Shown: piece by piece, positions 32,001 through 45,274 of the stretch | How the letters are laid out: every line of letters begins with the position of its first letter | How positions within the stretch are numbered: position 1 is the first letter of the stretch | Assembly: GCA_024699855.1 (NCBI GenBank) | Contig: JAMPIQ010000002.1 | Coordinates: 16,058,001-16,122,000, forward strand | Source of the DNA: Aphelenchoides besseyi | Lineage: Eukaryota; Nematoda; Chromadorea; Rhabditida; Aphelenchoididae | Reading direction: 5' to 3' | Length of the DNA: 64,000 nucleotides | Notes under the pieces: model-generated | Seen by the model: the letters and a program-made list of their open reading frames with translations, nothing else | Told to the model about the DNA's origin: nothing | Database searches by the model: none | Made by a program: the position numbers and the translations under genes

Positions 32001-35000
32001 ATGTTTCGTCGATTGCCACCCATTGGTTCGATGCGTCGTCGCTTCTACACGACTAGTCGCTCTATTGCGTATGTTGGCCGTCAGAATCCGCCTTGTTTGG
32101 GAATACGACGTGAAACCATCAATGCGTGGGAACGACGAGCACCACTAGCACCTACTCACGTGAAGAAACTCACGAAGCAAGGAATCAAAGTTCTTATTCA
32201 ACCATCGAATCGTCGAGCTTATCCGATTCAAGTTGGTTTATATGTAGCCGCTTAATGAGCGCCAATTAATTTATTATAGGACTACATTGTTGCCGGAGCA
32301 ATTCCGCAAGAAGATCTATCACCGGCTCAACTGATCATGTCGGTGAAGCAAGTGCCAGTGGAACAGATTCTATCCAACAAAACCTACGCCTTCTTTTCGC
32401 ATACAATCAAAGCGCAAGCTGACAACATGGAAATGTTGGATACGATTCTTCATAGAGTAAGTTTTCACTGATCGCTTCTAATCTGTTGGTTGTTTTAGAA
32501 AAGTCGGCTGATTGATTTCGAAAAGATTTGCAATGAAGATGGAAGTCGTCTGGTGATGTTCGGAAAGTGGGCCGGTTACACGGGTTTCATTGATATTTTG
32601 CACGGACTAGGTCTTCGACTATTGGCTTTGGGACATCATACTCCATTTCTGCACATTGCATTGGCTCACAACTACTCCGACTCGCATATGGCAATCAATG
32701 CGGTTCGTGATTGTGGTTATGAGATTGCACTGAATCGACTTCCGCATTCATTGGGTCCATTGATCTTCGTTTTCACGGGAACTGGAAACGTTTCGCAGGG
32801 TGCACAAGAGTTGTTCAAGCATTTACCTCACGAATTTGTTGATCCTTCTACTTTGCCAATGGTCGCAAAGAAAGGACGTAAGTGTCGACAACCAATGGCA
32901 GTTCGATCTCAACGCTTCAGATATGAACAAAGTTTACGGTTGTGTGGTTTCTCGTTCCGATCATTTGATTCGCAAAGAGGGTGGCAAGTTTGACAAAGAA
33001 GAATTTGATGAACATCCCGAACGCTATGTCTCAAAGTTCGCATCAGAGGTAATGCAATCAGTGCATAAATAGACTCCCTTGTTTAGATTGCTCCATATGC
33101 CTCTGTGATTATCAACGGTGTTTATTGGGGTGTGAATACACCGCGGCTAATTACGGTAAAGAAGTTTGAATGACAAGGTCTTAACAACCGTTTAGATTCC
33201 GGATGCAAAACATTTGCTTACACCCACGGCTCATCGTCATCTCGATTTGCCCGGTTGTCCGAGTTTACCTCATCGATTGATTGCGATTTGTGACATTTCC
33301 GCCGATCCACGTGGTTCCATCGAATTCATGACCGAATGTACCACCATCGATAAGCCATTTATTATCTATGATGCCGACTTCAACATGTCGTACGAATCGT
33401 TCGATACGCCGTCCGGCTGTTTAGTTTGCAGTATTGACAACATGCCCGCACAGATGCCTTTAGAAGCAACCGAACAGTTCGGTAATCTTCTTTTCCCGTA
33501 CATTACCGACATGGTGAGTCGTAGAATGTGTTCGAAATTGTACGAAGATTTTCAGTTAAACTGCTCAACCGACCAGCCGTTCGATCGTTTGCAATGTCGA
33601 CCGGAAGTCAAGAACGCGATCATCACGTCGGATGGCGAACTGACCCCGAACTTCCGTTACATCGAAGATCTTCGTCAAGATCAAAAGTAAGTCCCAATAG
33701 AAATCGTTCGGCTGTTCAGCAAAATTGTTTGCATTTTAATGGGAAACGATTCTTATCAGCAACGGTCATTTATTATTGAATCGTTACACTTTTCTTCTCA
33801 CCATTTGCTTTTCAGCAATCGTTCTGCTCACAAAGCGAAGGTGATGGCTGATGGCGCGCAACGGGTTTTACTTTTGGGTGCCGGAATGGTTTCTGATCCA
33901 TTCGCCTACTACTACTCCCAACATAGTAACATTCGCTTGACGGTGGCTACCGACTCGCCGAAAGATGGCAAACGTCTGACGCAAATCGGCGACAATATCG
34001 ACTCACTCGTATTGGATGTGCTAAAAGAACCGGACATTATCGATGATTTGGTTCAAAAACATGATCTAGTCATTTCACTTCTTCCATTCACATTCCATCC
34101 ATCTATTGCCAAATTGTGCATTAAACATCGTACCAACATGGTTACGAGTAGTTACATTTCGCCCGAACTTCAGGCCCTGGACGAAGAAGCCCAAGCGGCC
34201 GAGATTACGATCATGAATGAAGCGGGACTTGATCCGGGCATTGATCACATGTTGGCAATGGAGTGTATTGATCGAGTGCACGATATGGGCGGTAAAATCT
34301 CGTCGTTCGTTAGTTTCTGCGGCGGACTTCCAGCACCCGAAGCGTCGGATAACGCGCTGCGCTATAAGTTTAGTTGGTCACCGAAAGGCGTGTTGTTGGC
34401 GCTGATGAATCCGGCACGTTATTTGAAGGATGATAAAGTGATCGAAATTCAAGGGAATGGCGGTGTGATTGAGGACATTCATCAAATCGACTTTATGCCC
34501 GGTTTCAATCTCATCGGCTACGCGAATCGAGACTCAACCAAATACGCCGAAATCTACGGAGTTGAGAGAGAATGTCACACATTGATTCGTGGAACACTTC
34601 GCTACGAAGTTTGTTTGGTTCGATTTTTCTTATAACAATACTTTCTAGGGGTTTGTTGAAGCAATTAAGGCTCTTAAATCTGTCGGTCTTCTATCAATGG
34701 AGAAAAAAGAGATCTTCAATTCCATGCAAGGTCCCGACTTAACGTGGAAACAGATTATGGCCGTTCTACAAAACCAAGCTCCGGACATATTCCCCGATTC
34801 ATTGCGAAAGATTATTTCGGATCGTTTGGGCAGCGATAAAACTCGTGAGATGGCTGCACTCGAAGAATTGGGTCTTTTTTCCGACATGGTTCCCGAACGT
34901 CATTTGACTCCACTTGACACACTGGTTCCTCATTTGGCCAAAGCTCTAGCCTACGCACCTGGAGAACGTGATCTTGTGATTCTCAATCACGATATCGAAG

Positions 35001-35706
35001 CCCAATTGCCAGCCGGTTCAACGGTTGTTCGCTCAAATCCGACTTCATATAATGTCACTTTTAGATGCTCAACAGAATCAGTTTGGTGGCTTACGGCGAC
35101 TCACATGGCTATTCGGCGATGGCGCGTACGGTCGGTTACACGGCGGCAATCATCTCGCATATGGTTTTGAATGGTAAGAAAATTTCGTAAACATTATTCC
35201 TCGAAACTCACTACAACGATCATATTCTCGCTAACGAAATGATTTTTAAAGTACGATAGTTCATTGAACTCAAAAATCGCGTTGTTCGAAGATTAGGTCC
35301 ATTCGCCAAAAGAACGTTTAGAGGAGCGACGGGAAAAGAAATTAACGTTTGTCAGCGCAACTTAAGAGAACAAAGTCTACGACGTGTACCGACAATCGGT
35401 TACGTGTGTTTTCGTTCGATCGAAAAGTTTCGCCACTTGAAGTTTGACGAGCGTTAATCAAATTTGTTCGATTGAGCGTCTCTTCTAATGGGTAATCCAA
35501 TTAAGAATCGAAATCACAAATCGAGGATTGGGCGGAACTTTAAAATTTCGTTAAAAGCTCCCTCCACATGAACTTAACTTTGTTTTTCAGGCGAAATTCA
35601 ACGACGTGGAATGTTGCGCCCGATTTCCAAAGACATCTATCGGCCCGCATTGAAACGTCTCCAAGATCTGGGCATTCGAGCAACAAGCAAAGTCATTCAC
35701 TCGTGA
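32001..35706 (+). CDS. AASS: Alpha-aminoadipic semialdehyde synthase (lysine-ketoglutarate reductase / saccharopine dehydrogenase)
   Basis: Bifunctional mitochondrial enzyme for the first two steps of lysine breakdown. A basic, serine/arginine-rich presequence ([20 protein letters not shown]) is followed by the reductase half: [57 protein letters not shown] and [18 protein letters not shown]. The saccharopine dehydrogenase half starts with the dinucleotide-binding loop [16 protein letters not shown]. It continues with [19 protein letters not shown] and [20 protein letters not shown], and ends [15 protein letters not shown]. Length of about 920 residues is normal. Exons are separated by short introns except the last (about 35174-35590). 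The last two exons, with [17 protein letters not shown], were joined by eye and match the family's end. Confidence 0.93.
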
Positions 35707-36425
35707 AGTTGCTTCATCTAGCCGAACACTTAAACTTTATCGTTCCATCTTGTTTATTGCTTTCGTGAAGCCTCGGAAATTTGATTTCTGACCATTGAGT
35801 TTTCTTTTTTTTAATTGCGCAGGAGTCTTTTGGTATCTAAACCGATCGGGAGGAAGAGGTTGATCTTTCGATCGATTCAGCGAATGATACGAAAACATTC
35901 TTGCTCATCAAAAATACATGGTTCTCTCTTCTCATGTTACCGTTTTGTAGTTTTCACAAGATTCATTCTATGGTGTTGTTGCATTTTCGTGTAATAAACC
36001 GACTTTGTAATCAGCGGTCTGTGCTGTTCGATCGACTGAAGAGCGGAAGTTGTTTCCGTCGACTGCGCGATTTTTTCATTTCGACGATTAAATCCCCGCC
36101 CGATGATGATCGCTCGAAATGATCCTTCGTTTTTGAATCACAAGATTTGGGAGATCGAATTTGGATTGTCCATCGATTTGGACTCATGACGTGGCGAGAA
36201 CATAAACGGCTGGGGAATCGAAGTTCATTTGAACGTTTCTAATCGTGAGTACGAACCGATTGAGCGAATTAGCGCGCTTCGCGTGTCTACGATAAATTTC
36301 GAATTCAAACCCTCAACTTTGCATGTTAATCGGTGGTTATTTTTCCCGTTAAATGCCGTTAGATGTTCCCGTGTAATCGGTTGTTTGCGCGTTGAATACG
36401 AAACGGAACTAAAATCGTCGTTTAG
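35707..36425. other. Intergenic between AASS and the transporter
   Basis: No supported gene. A TTTAG acceptor abuts the transporter's start codon. Confidence 0.35.
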
Positions 36426-38169
36426 ATGATCACTAAACATCGTTTTCGCTATGTTATTCTTATGGTCGGTTGTTTGTGTTTGACATCGATTTCGTCCAAT
36501 GTCTTTACCTTTTCAATTGCACAGGTCTGTATGGCATCTACGAGTAATACAACAGTATGTTTATAATTATCGAGTTTGTTGATAATGTTAATATTGAAGC
36601 ATCACGCCTTTTTTCACTCAGTCGACTATACTCCCGCAGAGATCTCGTTGGTCAATTGGGCCGTTTCGTTAGGTACAATCTTGGCCACAGTTCCATTCAC
36701 TGAAGCCTACAATCGCTATGGAGCGAAATGGCCGTTTTTTTTTGCGGGAATTATGAGCTCAATTGTAACACTTCTTATGCCATTTGGAGCACAGTTCAGT
36801 CTGTTGTCGATGGTCGTATTGCGTTTCGTTCAAGGAGTCTCTTATGCAGCAGATTTTGCTGCTGTTGGTAAGACGATGTGCTATTCACATTGTTCATCTT
36901 CTGTTTAGGAATCTTATGTTCTAATTGGGCTACTTTGAAACAAAACGGACTGTTTATCTCAGTTCTCACCGTCTACACTCCATTGTCGTCGGCAATCACT
37001 GATTCAATCGGTGGAATCGTAAGTAGCAATGGAAGTATTTGATCATTTGGGTTCAGCTCTGCATGTCCTCATACGGATGGCCGATGGTGTATTTTAGTCA
37101 CGCAGTCTTTGGAATCATTATTTTCATGTTCTGGATTTGTTTATACGAAGATCAGCCTCAAACGAGCAAACACGTTAGTAAAGTGGAATTGGAGCGCATT
37201 CAACGCGACAAATCAGCCGCTCAGATCAACGGTTGTCCAGACGGAATTCCATATCGAGTATGTTCGCAATCGATCTTTCAATTAATTTGACTTCTTCGTA
37301 GGCAATTCTCACCGATATTGTTATTTGGGCGGTTTGGATTAATGCGTGAGTAACATCTTCAAAGATTAATCAACCAAATTGTTTTCAGATTCACAGACAT
37401 CTTCTCCGCTAACTTCCTATCCACGTACTCACCGTACTATTATCGGAATGCGTTGAAATATTCGATCATGAAAACGGGAAACTTTTCGGCTATCGCTCGT
37501 CTGTCCAATATTCCATTTCGTTTGTTGTACGGTTGGTTGAGTGATACGATCACGTGCGTTCCAATTGAAAAGTCTGTTGAAATCATCGTTAATTGCTTTT
37601 AGAATCATAAGCGAAGACGCTAAACTTCGTCTTTTCAATACAATTGCCGTTTTTGGCGCCGGATTGTTGTTCGTTGGCGTCGTGTTTGTTCCCGAAGAAC
37701 TGCCAATTATAGTCGTGGCACTGTTCGCTGCCGTTAACATGGTACTCGGTGCCGGATGTGGTGGATTCTACAAGTGCGGTGTTATGCACGCGAGGTATCA
37801 ATTCTAATAGATCGACTGTATACGTCCGTTAACTTTCAGACAATATAGTCATTTTGTTTTGGCGGCTTGTCAGTTCGTCAAATGCATTGCACTGTTTGTT
37901 GGACCAGCTCTCGTGTTTATCTTTGTCGAAGACGAAACCTCCAATGAACAATGGAAACGAATATTCTTGGTCATTGGAATCTCACTTCTGATCGTAAGTT
38001 TATGAACTAGAAAGCGTAGTTAAAGATGTTTTAGTCAAATGTAATTTTTTGGAAGTTCGCAACGTCGAAACCGGCCGCATATACGATCGAACCGGCCGTC
38101 GAAGATCTCCCGCAAACGGTGATGATGACCGGCAAGAATTCGGTGACTTTGTCGATTAGCTCCAAATAA
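36426..38169 (+). CDS. Major facilitator superfamily transporter (SLC17-like)
   Basis: Membrane transporter with about twelve hydrophobic helices spread over some nine exons. Helix 1 is FRYVILMVGCLCLTSISSNV. The MFS loop and helix pattern continues with VDYTPAEISLVNWAVSLGTI, the 'NRYGAKWPFF' loop (family 'D(R)xGRR/K' position), VLRFVQGVSYAADFAAVG and WATLKQNGLFISVLT. The second half carries FTDIFSANFLSTYSPYYYRN, RLLYGWLSDTIT and GAGCGGFYKCGVMHAR. The layout matches nematode-expanded SLC17/phosphate-anion-type MFS carriers, but the substrate cannot be told. The start ATG lies directly after an acceptor. A polar tail ends TLSISSK. Confidence 0.8.
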
Positions 38170-39854
38170 CTTTTGTTTCACATTGTTACTGAGTATAGTG
38201 CAATAGAAGTATAATAAATATTTTGCATTTTCGATCCAATGCTCGAAGACGGAGTTCATGTTCTTGACTGACGATTGCAGTGTTTAGTGTCGGGCGTTCG
38301 CATTCGAAAAGCTCGTGTTATGTGAAATTAATCTCGTAAAAGGTGCTAAACTCTCAAGGACAAAGTTTTTGTTTTTGACCGGAAACCTGTCGTAACTTCC
38401 GAAACCATACGATCGGGTGTATTTGCACAGCCAGCCGAGGTTACCGTCAAAGCAAACGCGTGCCATAGATCGAGCGGTTCAATCAATTCGTTTGCGAAGG
38501 TCGAGAACGTTGATGTTCCCGTTAATGCGACAACGATAAGCAAACGTCTAATGAGCAAAAGTGTCAGGCACTTAAGTCGCCGAATCTAGCAAACTTTCTT
38601 TTTTTCAACTTTTTCGTTCCGACCATTTGGGTTTACGAGTTGCGTCAAAAATACGCTTTCACATCCATCAACTTTGACTCTTCAACTAGAACTTTCACTC
38701 ATCTTTTCATTGAATTCGAACCACGAAAACTTCAATTGTGTAATATCAAATGATAGCAATTGAAAGGCCTTATTTTGGAAGTTGAGTTTCTGGTGTCTGT
38801 CAATTTTAATGTCCGATGACCTTTTGAGTGGAAGCTTTGACCTCGTGCTCAAAAATTTCCACGAGATTTGTAAACTCGCACGACAATGACCATTCGAAAT
38901 CCGTGGCACAGTCGACGGATATTCTCGCAGCTTATGCTTTTTCGCGCGTTCCGGTCTAATAATTGCGGCTTCGAAATCGCCGGGACTTTTCATTCGCTTG
39001 TTGACCCGTCGCTTGTGTGAACTTAATGACCAACAATTTGGCTGCGCATCGCCTGTTTGTAAACGAAGTGACTGCAAACCATGTTTATTTGGTTGTAATA
39101 CCAATGCAACGAAACAATTTTATACACCAGTTGAAATAAGTTAATAGGAGGAAAGCAGTGTGAATGACGCGATAGTGAGATACCGGGAACAGAAACTCAA
39201 TTGCACGTTTCGAGTAACAAAAATTAGTTTGAAAACAAATTTGGTTAATGAGAACAAAACTTAAGACGAATACCATTACAAAGGTCCCAACGGAAATCGA
39301 TGAAGATAGAAGCCAAAGGTGTGGGAAGAGGTTTTGTGTCAACTTTATGGTCATTTCGGCTTCTTCAAATGGCCATGTCGATGGGGCGGTTGGAAGACGG
39401 CGAGAAGTCCCCGGAGACGGGAATTAATGCACTCGAAAGGCGCTGAGCACTTTACGTTGATTGGTTACGACAACAGGCCTTCGAACACGAATCCTACGGC
39501 TGAATCGTTGGTTTGTCTAAAACAACGTTCAAAAACATCAACAATATCATAGGATTTTGGTTCTTCGAATTCGAGTGCTCATACCGTAGACAAAAGGAGC
39601 GAAATACAACCTGAGAAATGACATTAAATTTCCCGCTTTTCGGGTGGTGTCTTTTTACTTAAACGCTCATGCGTCTCGGAATCCTTTTTCTTTGTGTCCT
39701 CCGCGAACTCATGATCGGGTTTTCCGGTTCCGCTCGATGCGATTAGGTGCGCGACAAATTCCTTCCGCCGACCTTTCACAAAAACATAAGCATCGCATAC
39801 GGTAGTTGAATTTGAATACACTCGAGTACTCGTTCCGAAAGATTCCCCACGAAA
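38170..39854. other. Intergenic between convergent transporter and Pax genes
   Basis: Several weak frames on both strands. One minus-strand frame with an ATG (39085-39354, about 89 codons) is strongly hydrophobic but has no support from splicing or a family. I call no gene here. Confidence 0.35.
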
Positions 39855-41166
39855 CTAACCGGGATAGAAGGTTGGGGCCAAAGTGTGTCGGTAGATGTCG
39901 TTCGCGGTCAACCAATACGCCTGTTCAATGGTATTCGAGCCGAAATCGTTGCGAGTTTGCAGTCGACGTTGTGCATCGTAGTTCTGAAATGAACAGATTT
40001 CTATCGATCAGATGAAAACTTACAAGTTCGTAGTTGGCAGAATCGTTCATTGGAACAAACCGTGGATTGTCGATGATTGGTATTTGAACCTTTTTTTCCT
40101 TTTCAAGTTTAACACGCGACATTACATTCCGTCGTAACTCTCCATCAGTGCAGTTCGTACCGTTTTGTTGTCGGGACTGAATTGGCGGAACGTTTTGGCC
40201 GTTCGCCGTTGGATTGTTGCCAGTCGGATGGTTGTTTCGATTACGAACAATTCGATTGATTGAGCTCACGGACGGTGCAGTTTCGGAGTCACAAATGCCT
40301 TCGGCAATCAGTTTCTCTCGAATCTCCCAAGCGAACATCGTTGGGTTTTGAAGTTTGTAGACGGAAATTGTGTTCACGACTTTTGGGGTTGCAACCTTCG
40401 GCTTCGAGCCTCCGATAACGCCTGAAATCAAATGTTTCTAAACTTTCACATCATCTCGTTTAATTACCCGGACGTACACTGCCAGTTTCGTAGAAACGAC
40501 CCAAGATCTTCGATACACAACCGTGACTTACTCGCAAGTGTCTGGAAATTTCGCACGGTCGTGTTCCGTTTTGTGCCATTTCAACGATTCGATTTCGAAT
40601 ATGAGTTGGCAACGGTCGTCCGTTAACGAAAACTCCACCTAACTGATTGACACCTGTATGAGCTGAAAGAACAATACGAGTTCGAGAAGCCGCAAGAAAT
40701 CATCTTACAGGAGTAGACGTTGGAAAGTGTGTTGGGATCGTTGGTTAACGAAACCGTTGAAGTGCCGTTTCCGGACGCCGAAACCGCTGCAACGGCCGCC
40801 GCCGCCATGAGTTGCTGGTAGTTGACGTTCGAGTTTGTTGCATTGCTACCAACTGGATTGTAGCCAACTTGAGTGTTCGGACAATTTAACGTTAACGATT
40901 GAGATCCGATTTGTTGCGAAACAATCGAATTGCACTGAAAACCATTTCCGCAACAATCGTTCAAACAAACTTACCGGAACATTGGATGTTGAATAACCGT
41001 TGGTCCAAAACGATGTCACGGCATTATGGCCGTTAATCAACGTGCCGTTTTCGGCCGTCGTGGTTGCAACGCTTGCATTCGGCAAACTATGAAGTTGTTG
41101 AGGTCCGAGCGGCGCTGGTTGATGGTTGCCAAAATGATGCAATGGATGAAGCTGTGGTTGCTGCAT
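39855..41166 (-). CDS. Paired-box transcription factor, Pax2/5/8 group
   Basis: DNA-binding developmental regulator. Five exons. The paired domain spans two of them: [60 protein letters not shown], then [40 protein letters not shown] and [25 protein letters not shown] is typical of Pax2/5/8 and close relatives such as C. elegans egl-38 and pax-2. No homeodomain and no octapeptide are seen. About 125 residues, rich in H, N, P, S and T, precede the paired domain, which usually lies near the N terminus. The C-terminal part of about 100 residues is basic, then ends [10 protein letters not shown]. Start at 41166 is the first ATG; an acceptor upstream near 41225 leaves room for a further 5' exon. 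Confidence 0.9.
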
Positions 41167-41896
41167 GAAGGCGGTGCGCGCACGATTGTCGATCGTATTT
41201 TCGTCCACTTCAAATAGGCCCACTGATTCGGAACGTTGCCCAACGGCTCAACACACTGCTACGCTACACCAAGCGTGGCCGACCCGGTTGAGTGGCGAAC
41301 GGTCACAGAAGTTGCGCGTTAAAGTGGAGGTCGAAGTTGTGGCTCGAAATTCACGAACCGACTTTGGAGATCGCGCACACGAACATTCAAAGTGTTACCG
41401 TGTTCTACTATTGATGCAAATGCGTGTGCCAGAAATGAAACCGACGCACACAAGCCGGGAGAAGGCGACGGCGATTCGTCGATTCTCGTTTCGATAAGAC
41501 CGCCCCCTCCAGTTTTTCGGAGGCGTATCGTTTTCTGAGACTCCTGGTTGTGATGAGAAGCGAAAATTTAGCTCACAAAAAGGTCGATGTTTAGCACAAA
41601 CACTCCGTTTGTGTGTGCGTATTAGCGAGGTCGCCAACCTTCTCGCATCCTCAATCGAAATATAAACGTGTCGCCCGAAACGACCGCCCTTCTAAGACGA
41701 ATGTGTACGGTAATCTTTTCCCGTGAGTTTTGTGGAGAACCAATAGACGAATTTCAAGAAAACGAAGTCATTATCTATTTTGTCGTGTTTTATCTTAGTT
41801 GGTTTGTAACGACGTCCAATTATGTTTATGCGTGTGACTGAAGAGTTTAAAAGAAAGCAACAATTTTGGAATGTTTTGTGTTTAGATGATGTTCGA
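41167..41896. other. Intergenic between Pax and KAP3
   Basis: Upstream region of Pax and 3' flank of KAP3. No gene supported. Confidence 0.35.
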
Positions 41897-44475
41897 CTAT
41901 TCGTCGTCTTCATTACCCAGAATATCATCGGCTCCAAAGACTGCATTTCGAAACTGTTCACTCAAGAAGCTCTCTTCTTCGTCGTCACTGAACTCTTGAA
42001 TCACGTTGCTGTTCCCTTCGACCACGTCCAACCATTGAGCGTTGTGCCAACAAAAGCGTTCTTCAGCGATTCGTTTAAACCAATACTTGTCGACTTCCTG
42101 AAAGAACATTGCCAGTAAAAAGGGTGTGCTTTGTTCAACTACCGAAACCAATTGGAGAGCTTGATCGCAAACGTTGCAAAGTTGAACGTTTTTGTCGTGA
42201 GACATGTTGATCAGATACTCGAGAAGTTGTTTGTAATCACTACAAATCGTTTTAATTAGCTCCGGATGAGCGATGATTCGAGCAAAACAGAATGCAATTT
42301 GCAAAACGAACTCGTCGTCCTCTTGTTTGCCTGAAACGTGTGGAGTGATTAATTTCGCATGACGAGCTTACGATTCAACAGTTTGATTATATCATCACTC
42401 AATGGCAACAAAAGTCGGGCGCATTCCAAATCGGCAGCCAACGTACCGCAGAGTACAATGAGATGAAGCATGAATTCGTCCGGATAATATTTCGTTGCTT
42501 TTTCGTTAGAGTTTTTGAGAATTGATTGAATCCATTTCACCAGTTCATTGCATCCCGACGGTTTCATCCAACTACTCACTGACAATGTCGAGACAATTGC
42601 CAATGCATCGACAGGAAATGCTAGCGCCGGTGAAGCGGTAGAGCTTTGAACCAAACTTAACAACTTTTCCATCCATCTCTAAAATGAATCTGCATTCGAA
42701 ATATCATAATGTTGACTCACAGCGAAATGTTCTTGTACGGCTCCTTCGTGTGTTGAAATGTTTCGTGCCACTTTCATTAACATCGAATCGCCCAAATCGA
42801 TTGCTTTGTTTAACAAAAAGTCCAATCCACTTCCGTCAGCTCCACAAATCAGTTGAGCATTTCGTTTTTGAGTCGATACGTTCACTAAAATTCCTTTTAT
42901 AACCAAGGAGTCGGGACGGGATTTCAGCAAAGAGATCAACTAGAATTGAGAACTTCGTTTATGAAACTCAAACAAACATACGACTGAGATTGAGTCCGTA
43001 AATGTAAACATCGCTTTTGCTTCGTCAACAACACTTAATTGATAAAGAAGAGCCAGCGCAACTTCGTTCGCTAAACGACCAAATAAGATCACATTGAAGT
43101 ATTGAAACTCACTTGAAATGTACGACGTAAGATGATTCATAAGACCCGCATTAACCATACGACCGCGTAATTGAGTATCGAAAGACAAATTGAAGAATAA
43201 GGCAAATATAATGTTAGCCATTTCCGAGTCATTGGTTGGCATCAAGTCGACAATCTTTTCAATTACGTTCAAATCCGTTCGTGCCATCACTTCTTTGTTT
43301 TCCATGAAAACACTCAACTTCCATAGAAACAAAATGGTCGCTTTTAACAGTTGGAGCGACTTGTTATGATCCAAAAATTTGATCAACGAAAGCAATAGAC
43401 CACGTTTAACCTGAAACTAAACTTGTTGTAAGGTTGTGTTAGCGTCGATTACCATTTTGACTTCGGTTTTAGTCTCCACAGATAAGTTAATCAGAATCTT
43501 AAGGCATTCGACCAAGAAGAGCTCCTGCTTCTTAATTGCCAGCTCCCATTTGCGACGTTGATCTGCCGCAATACTTTGACTCATCTTCTCGCACCACAGT
43601 TCGTAGCGTTTCAGTTCGCTTTCAATCAACTGTAAGGACAAAGCCCCAATCTAAAATCACAAAAGCTTATAGTCCATAAACTTGGGAATCCCACTTTGTG
43701 ATGCGAAAGCAGACTATGAAATTTGGTGAAGATCGACAGTTGTACGAAAATTGACGCCAAATTGGTTGCCAGCTCGTAGTTCTTCTTCGAGTCTTCTCGC
43801 AATACGCGTGTTAGAGCCCCAATCAGAACATCTGCAGTCGGAAGGAAGCATTGATTTATAATTTTCTTACTTACCATTCTCAGCAATCGTCTTCAAATTC
43901 GATGGTTTGAGAGAGAGATTGAAGATAAGAGCCGAGGCTTTTAACTTCTCGGAGTCTTCGTACAGCATTTCGATATATTCCTAAATAGAATTTTACAAAA
44001 GAAAGTTACTAACTCAAACCTCGAGTTGAAAGATCTCGGCTCGAACAGGCATTGCAGTAACTCCATTGTTGACACCGAATACCGCTAGAATGGCAATCAA
44101 CATTCGTACTCATTCCACTCACCGTGTTTGTTTAAGACACGCCTCTGAAGATAGAACAAAACCTGCTCCACATCCTGCAAACGATTTGCCGGAATCAACG
44201 AACATTGCTCGAGAACACTTCGCGCCAAACTCGACGGTTCCAAGTCTTCGGAAAAATTTTTCAATTGTATTCTAAACCACGAGTATCAACAATCAAATCT
44301 GCGAAACAAACATTTTGCTTTTCTTCGCCGTCTTCCCGTTCTCCACGATGTCGTATCGAAGAACGATGGCCGGATCGGAAGAGTGCGGATCGATCTCCAC
44401 GTTTCGTATGCTTCTAAACCATCAGATTGAACGATTACTATGAAAAGTTGCCAGAAACCTGTTCACAGATTCCAT
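41897..44475 (-). CDS. KAP3: Kinesin-associated protein 3 (kinesin-II accessory subunit)
   Basis: Armadillo-repeat subunit of heterotrimeric kinesin-II, which drives intraflagellar transport. The gene starts with a tiny exon (17 nt, MESVN) at 44475. The next exons match the KAP N terminus: RNVEIDPHSSDPAIVLRYDI, then SLARSVLEQCSLIPANRLQD with VEQVLFYLQRR. The armadillo region follows: EYIEMLYEDSEKLKASALIF, VLIGALTRVLREDSKKNYEL, ELKRYELWCEKMSQ, LSVFMENKEVM, FFNLSFDTQLRGRMVNAGLM and STQKRNAQLICG. The C terminus keeps KQEDDEFVLQIAFCF, MSHDKNVQLCNVCDQAL and FCWHNAQWLDVVE and ends in an acidic tail. Length is about 710 residues, close to the family. The N-terminal exons are too short to stand out as open frames but join in phase. 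Confidence 0.92.
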
Positions 44476-45274
44476 TTCTGAGTTTATTTTCACAATTTAC
44501 AGAAACCGATCGAAACGCGTAGACCGACGATTACAAGTTGAAAGGCCGTTAAACGGAGACGGAAGACACATTGAATACGACGATTTTTTAAATTCGAATC
44601 TCTTTTCGCATAAACTACAAATCCATGAGACAATTTCGAACTCATATCCGTTCGGTCGGTAACCGTTGGTAACCGGCCAAACAAAAAAAACACTTATCTC
44701 CGTGTCATTTCTATTTTTGGAACCTTCGACTCCCATCGGCTATGAAGCTCTAAAAAGATGGTATAGATGTTGTTATCGCAAAAGTAATTCAAACCACATA
44801 GACACCCATGACATCAACAAAAACTTAGCAGAAGACTTAATCATAGGAATCAATCAAAGACAATCGAATTGTCCTTGGTGTTTGTTGTGATTGTTTTTTT
44901 TTGATGTTATGATCATTTAACACATCTGTGAATCAAAGAATTTATCAAAACATCTTCCAATCCGTTCTTTTAGCTTTTGTTTCGATTTACTTCATATGGA
45001 AAATGAACCACAAAGTTCCGGTTCTTTTTTGAAGTTTCTGAAGTTGAACAAACTGATCGACCTGTTTAAGCTTTTGGCCATTGGTTTGTGAACTTTTGTT
45101 AAATTCCGAATGTCTATCAACTCATTAAAAGACTCGGACAAAAGGAATGAAAACTACCGCATTAACCCAACAAATCGATACCCAAAAATAAGACCTTCAA
45201 ATTTGGCGCTCAAGTCGCGGACGCTCAATAAGCTGTTGCTTTTGAGTCTTGTATTCCGAAGTTTTGGTGTCACA
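44476..45274. other. Divergent intergenic region KAP3 / SMC1
   Basis: Shared upstream region of two divergently transcribed genes. Short frames only. Confidence 0.35.

Noticed and set aside
38682..39104. A 140-codon minus-strand frame
   Set aside because: Starts with TTG, has no recognisable segment, and lies between two convergent genes.
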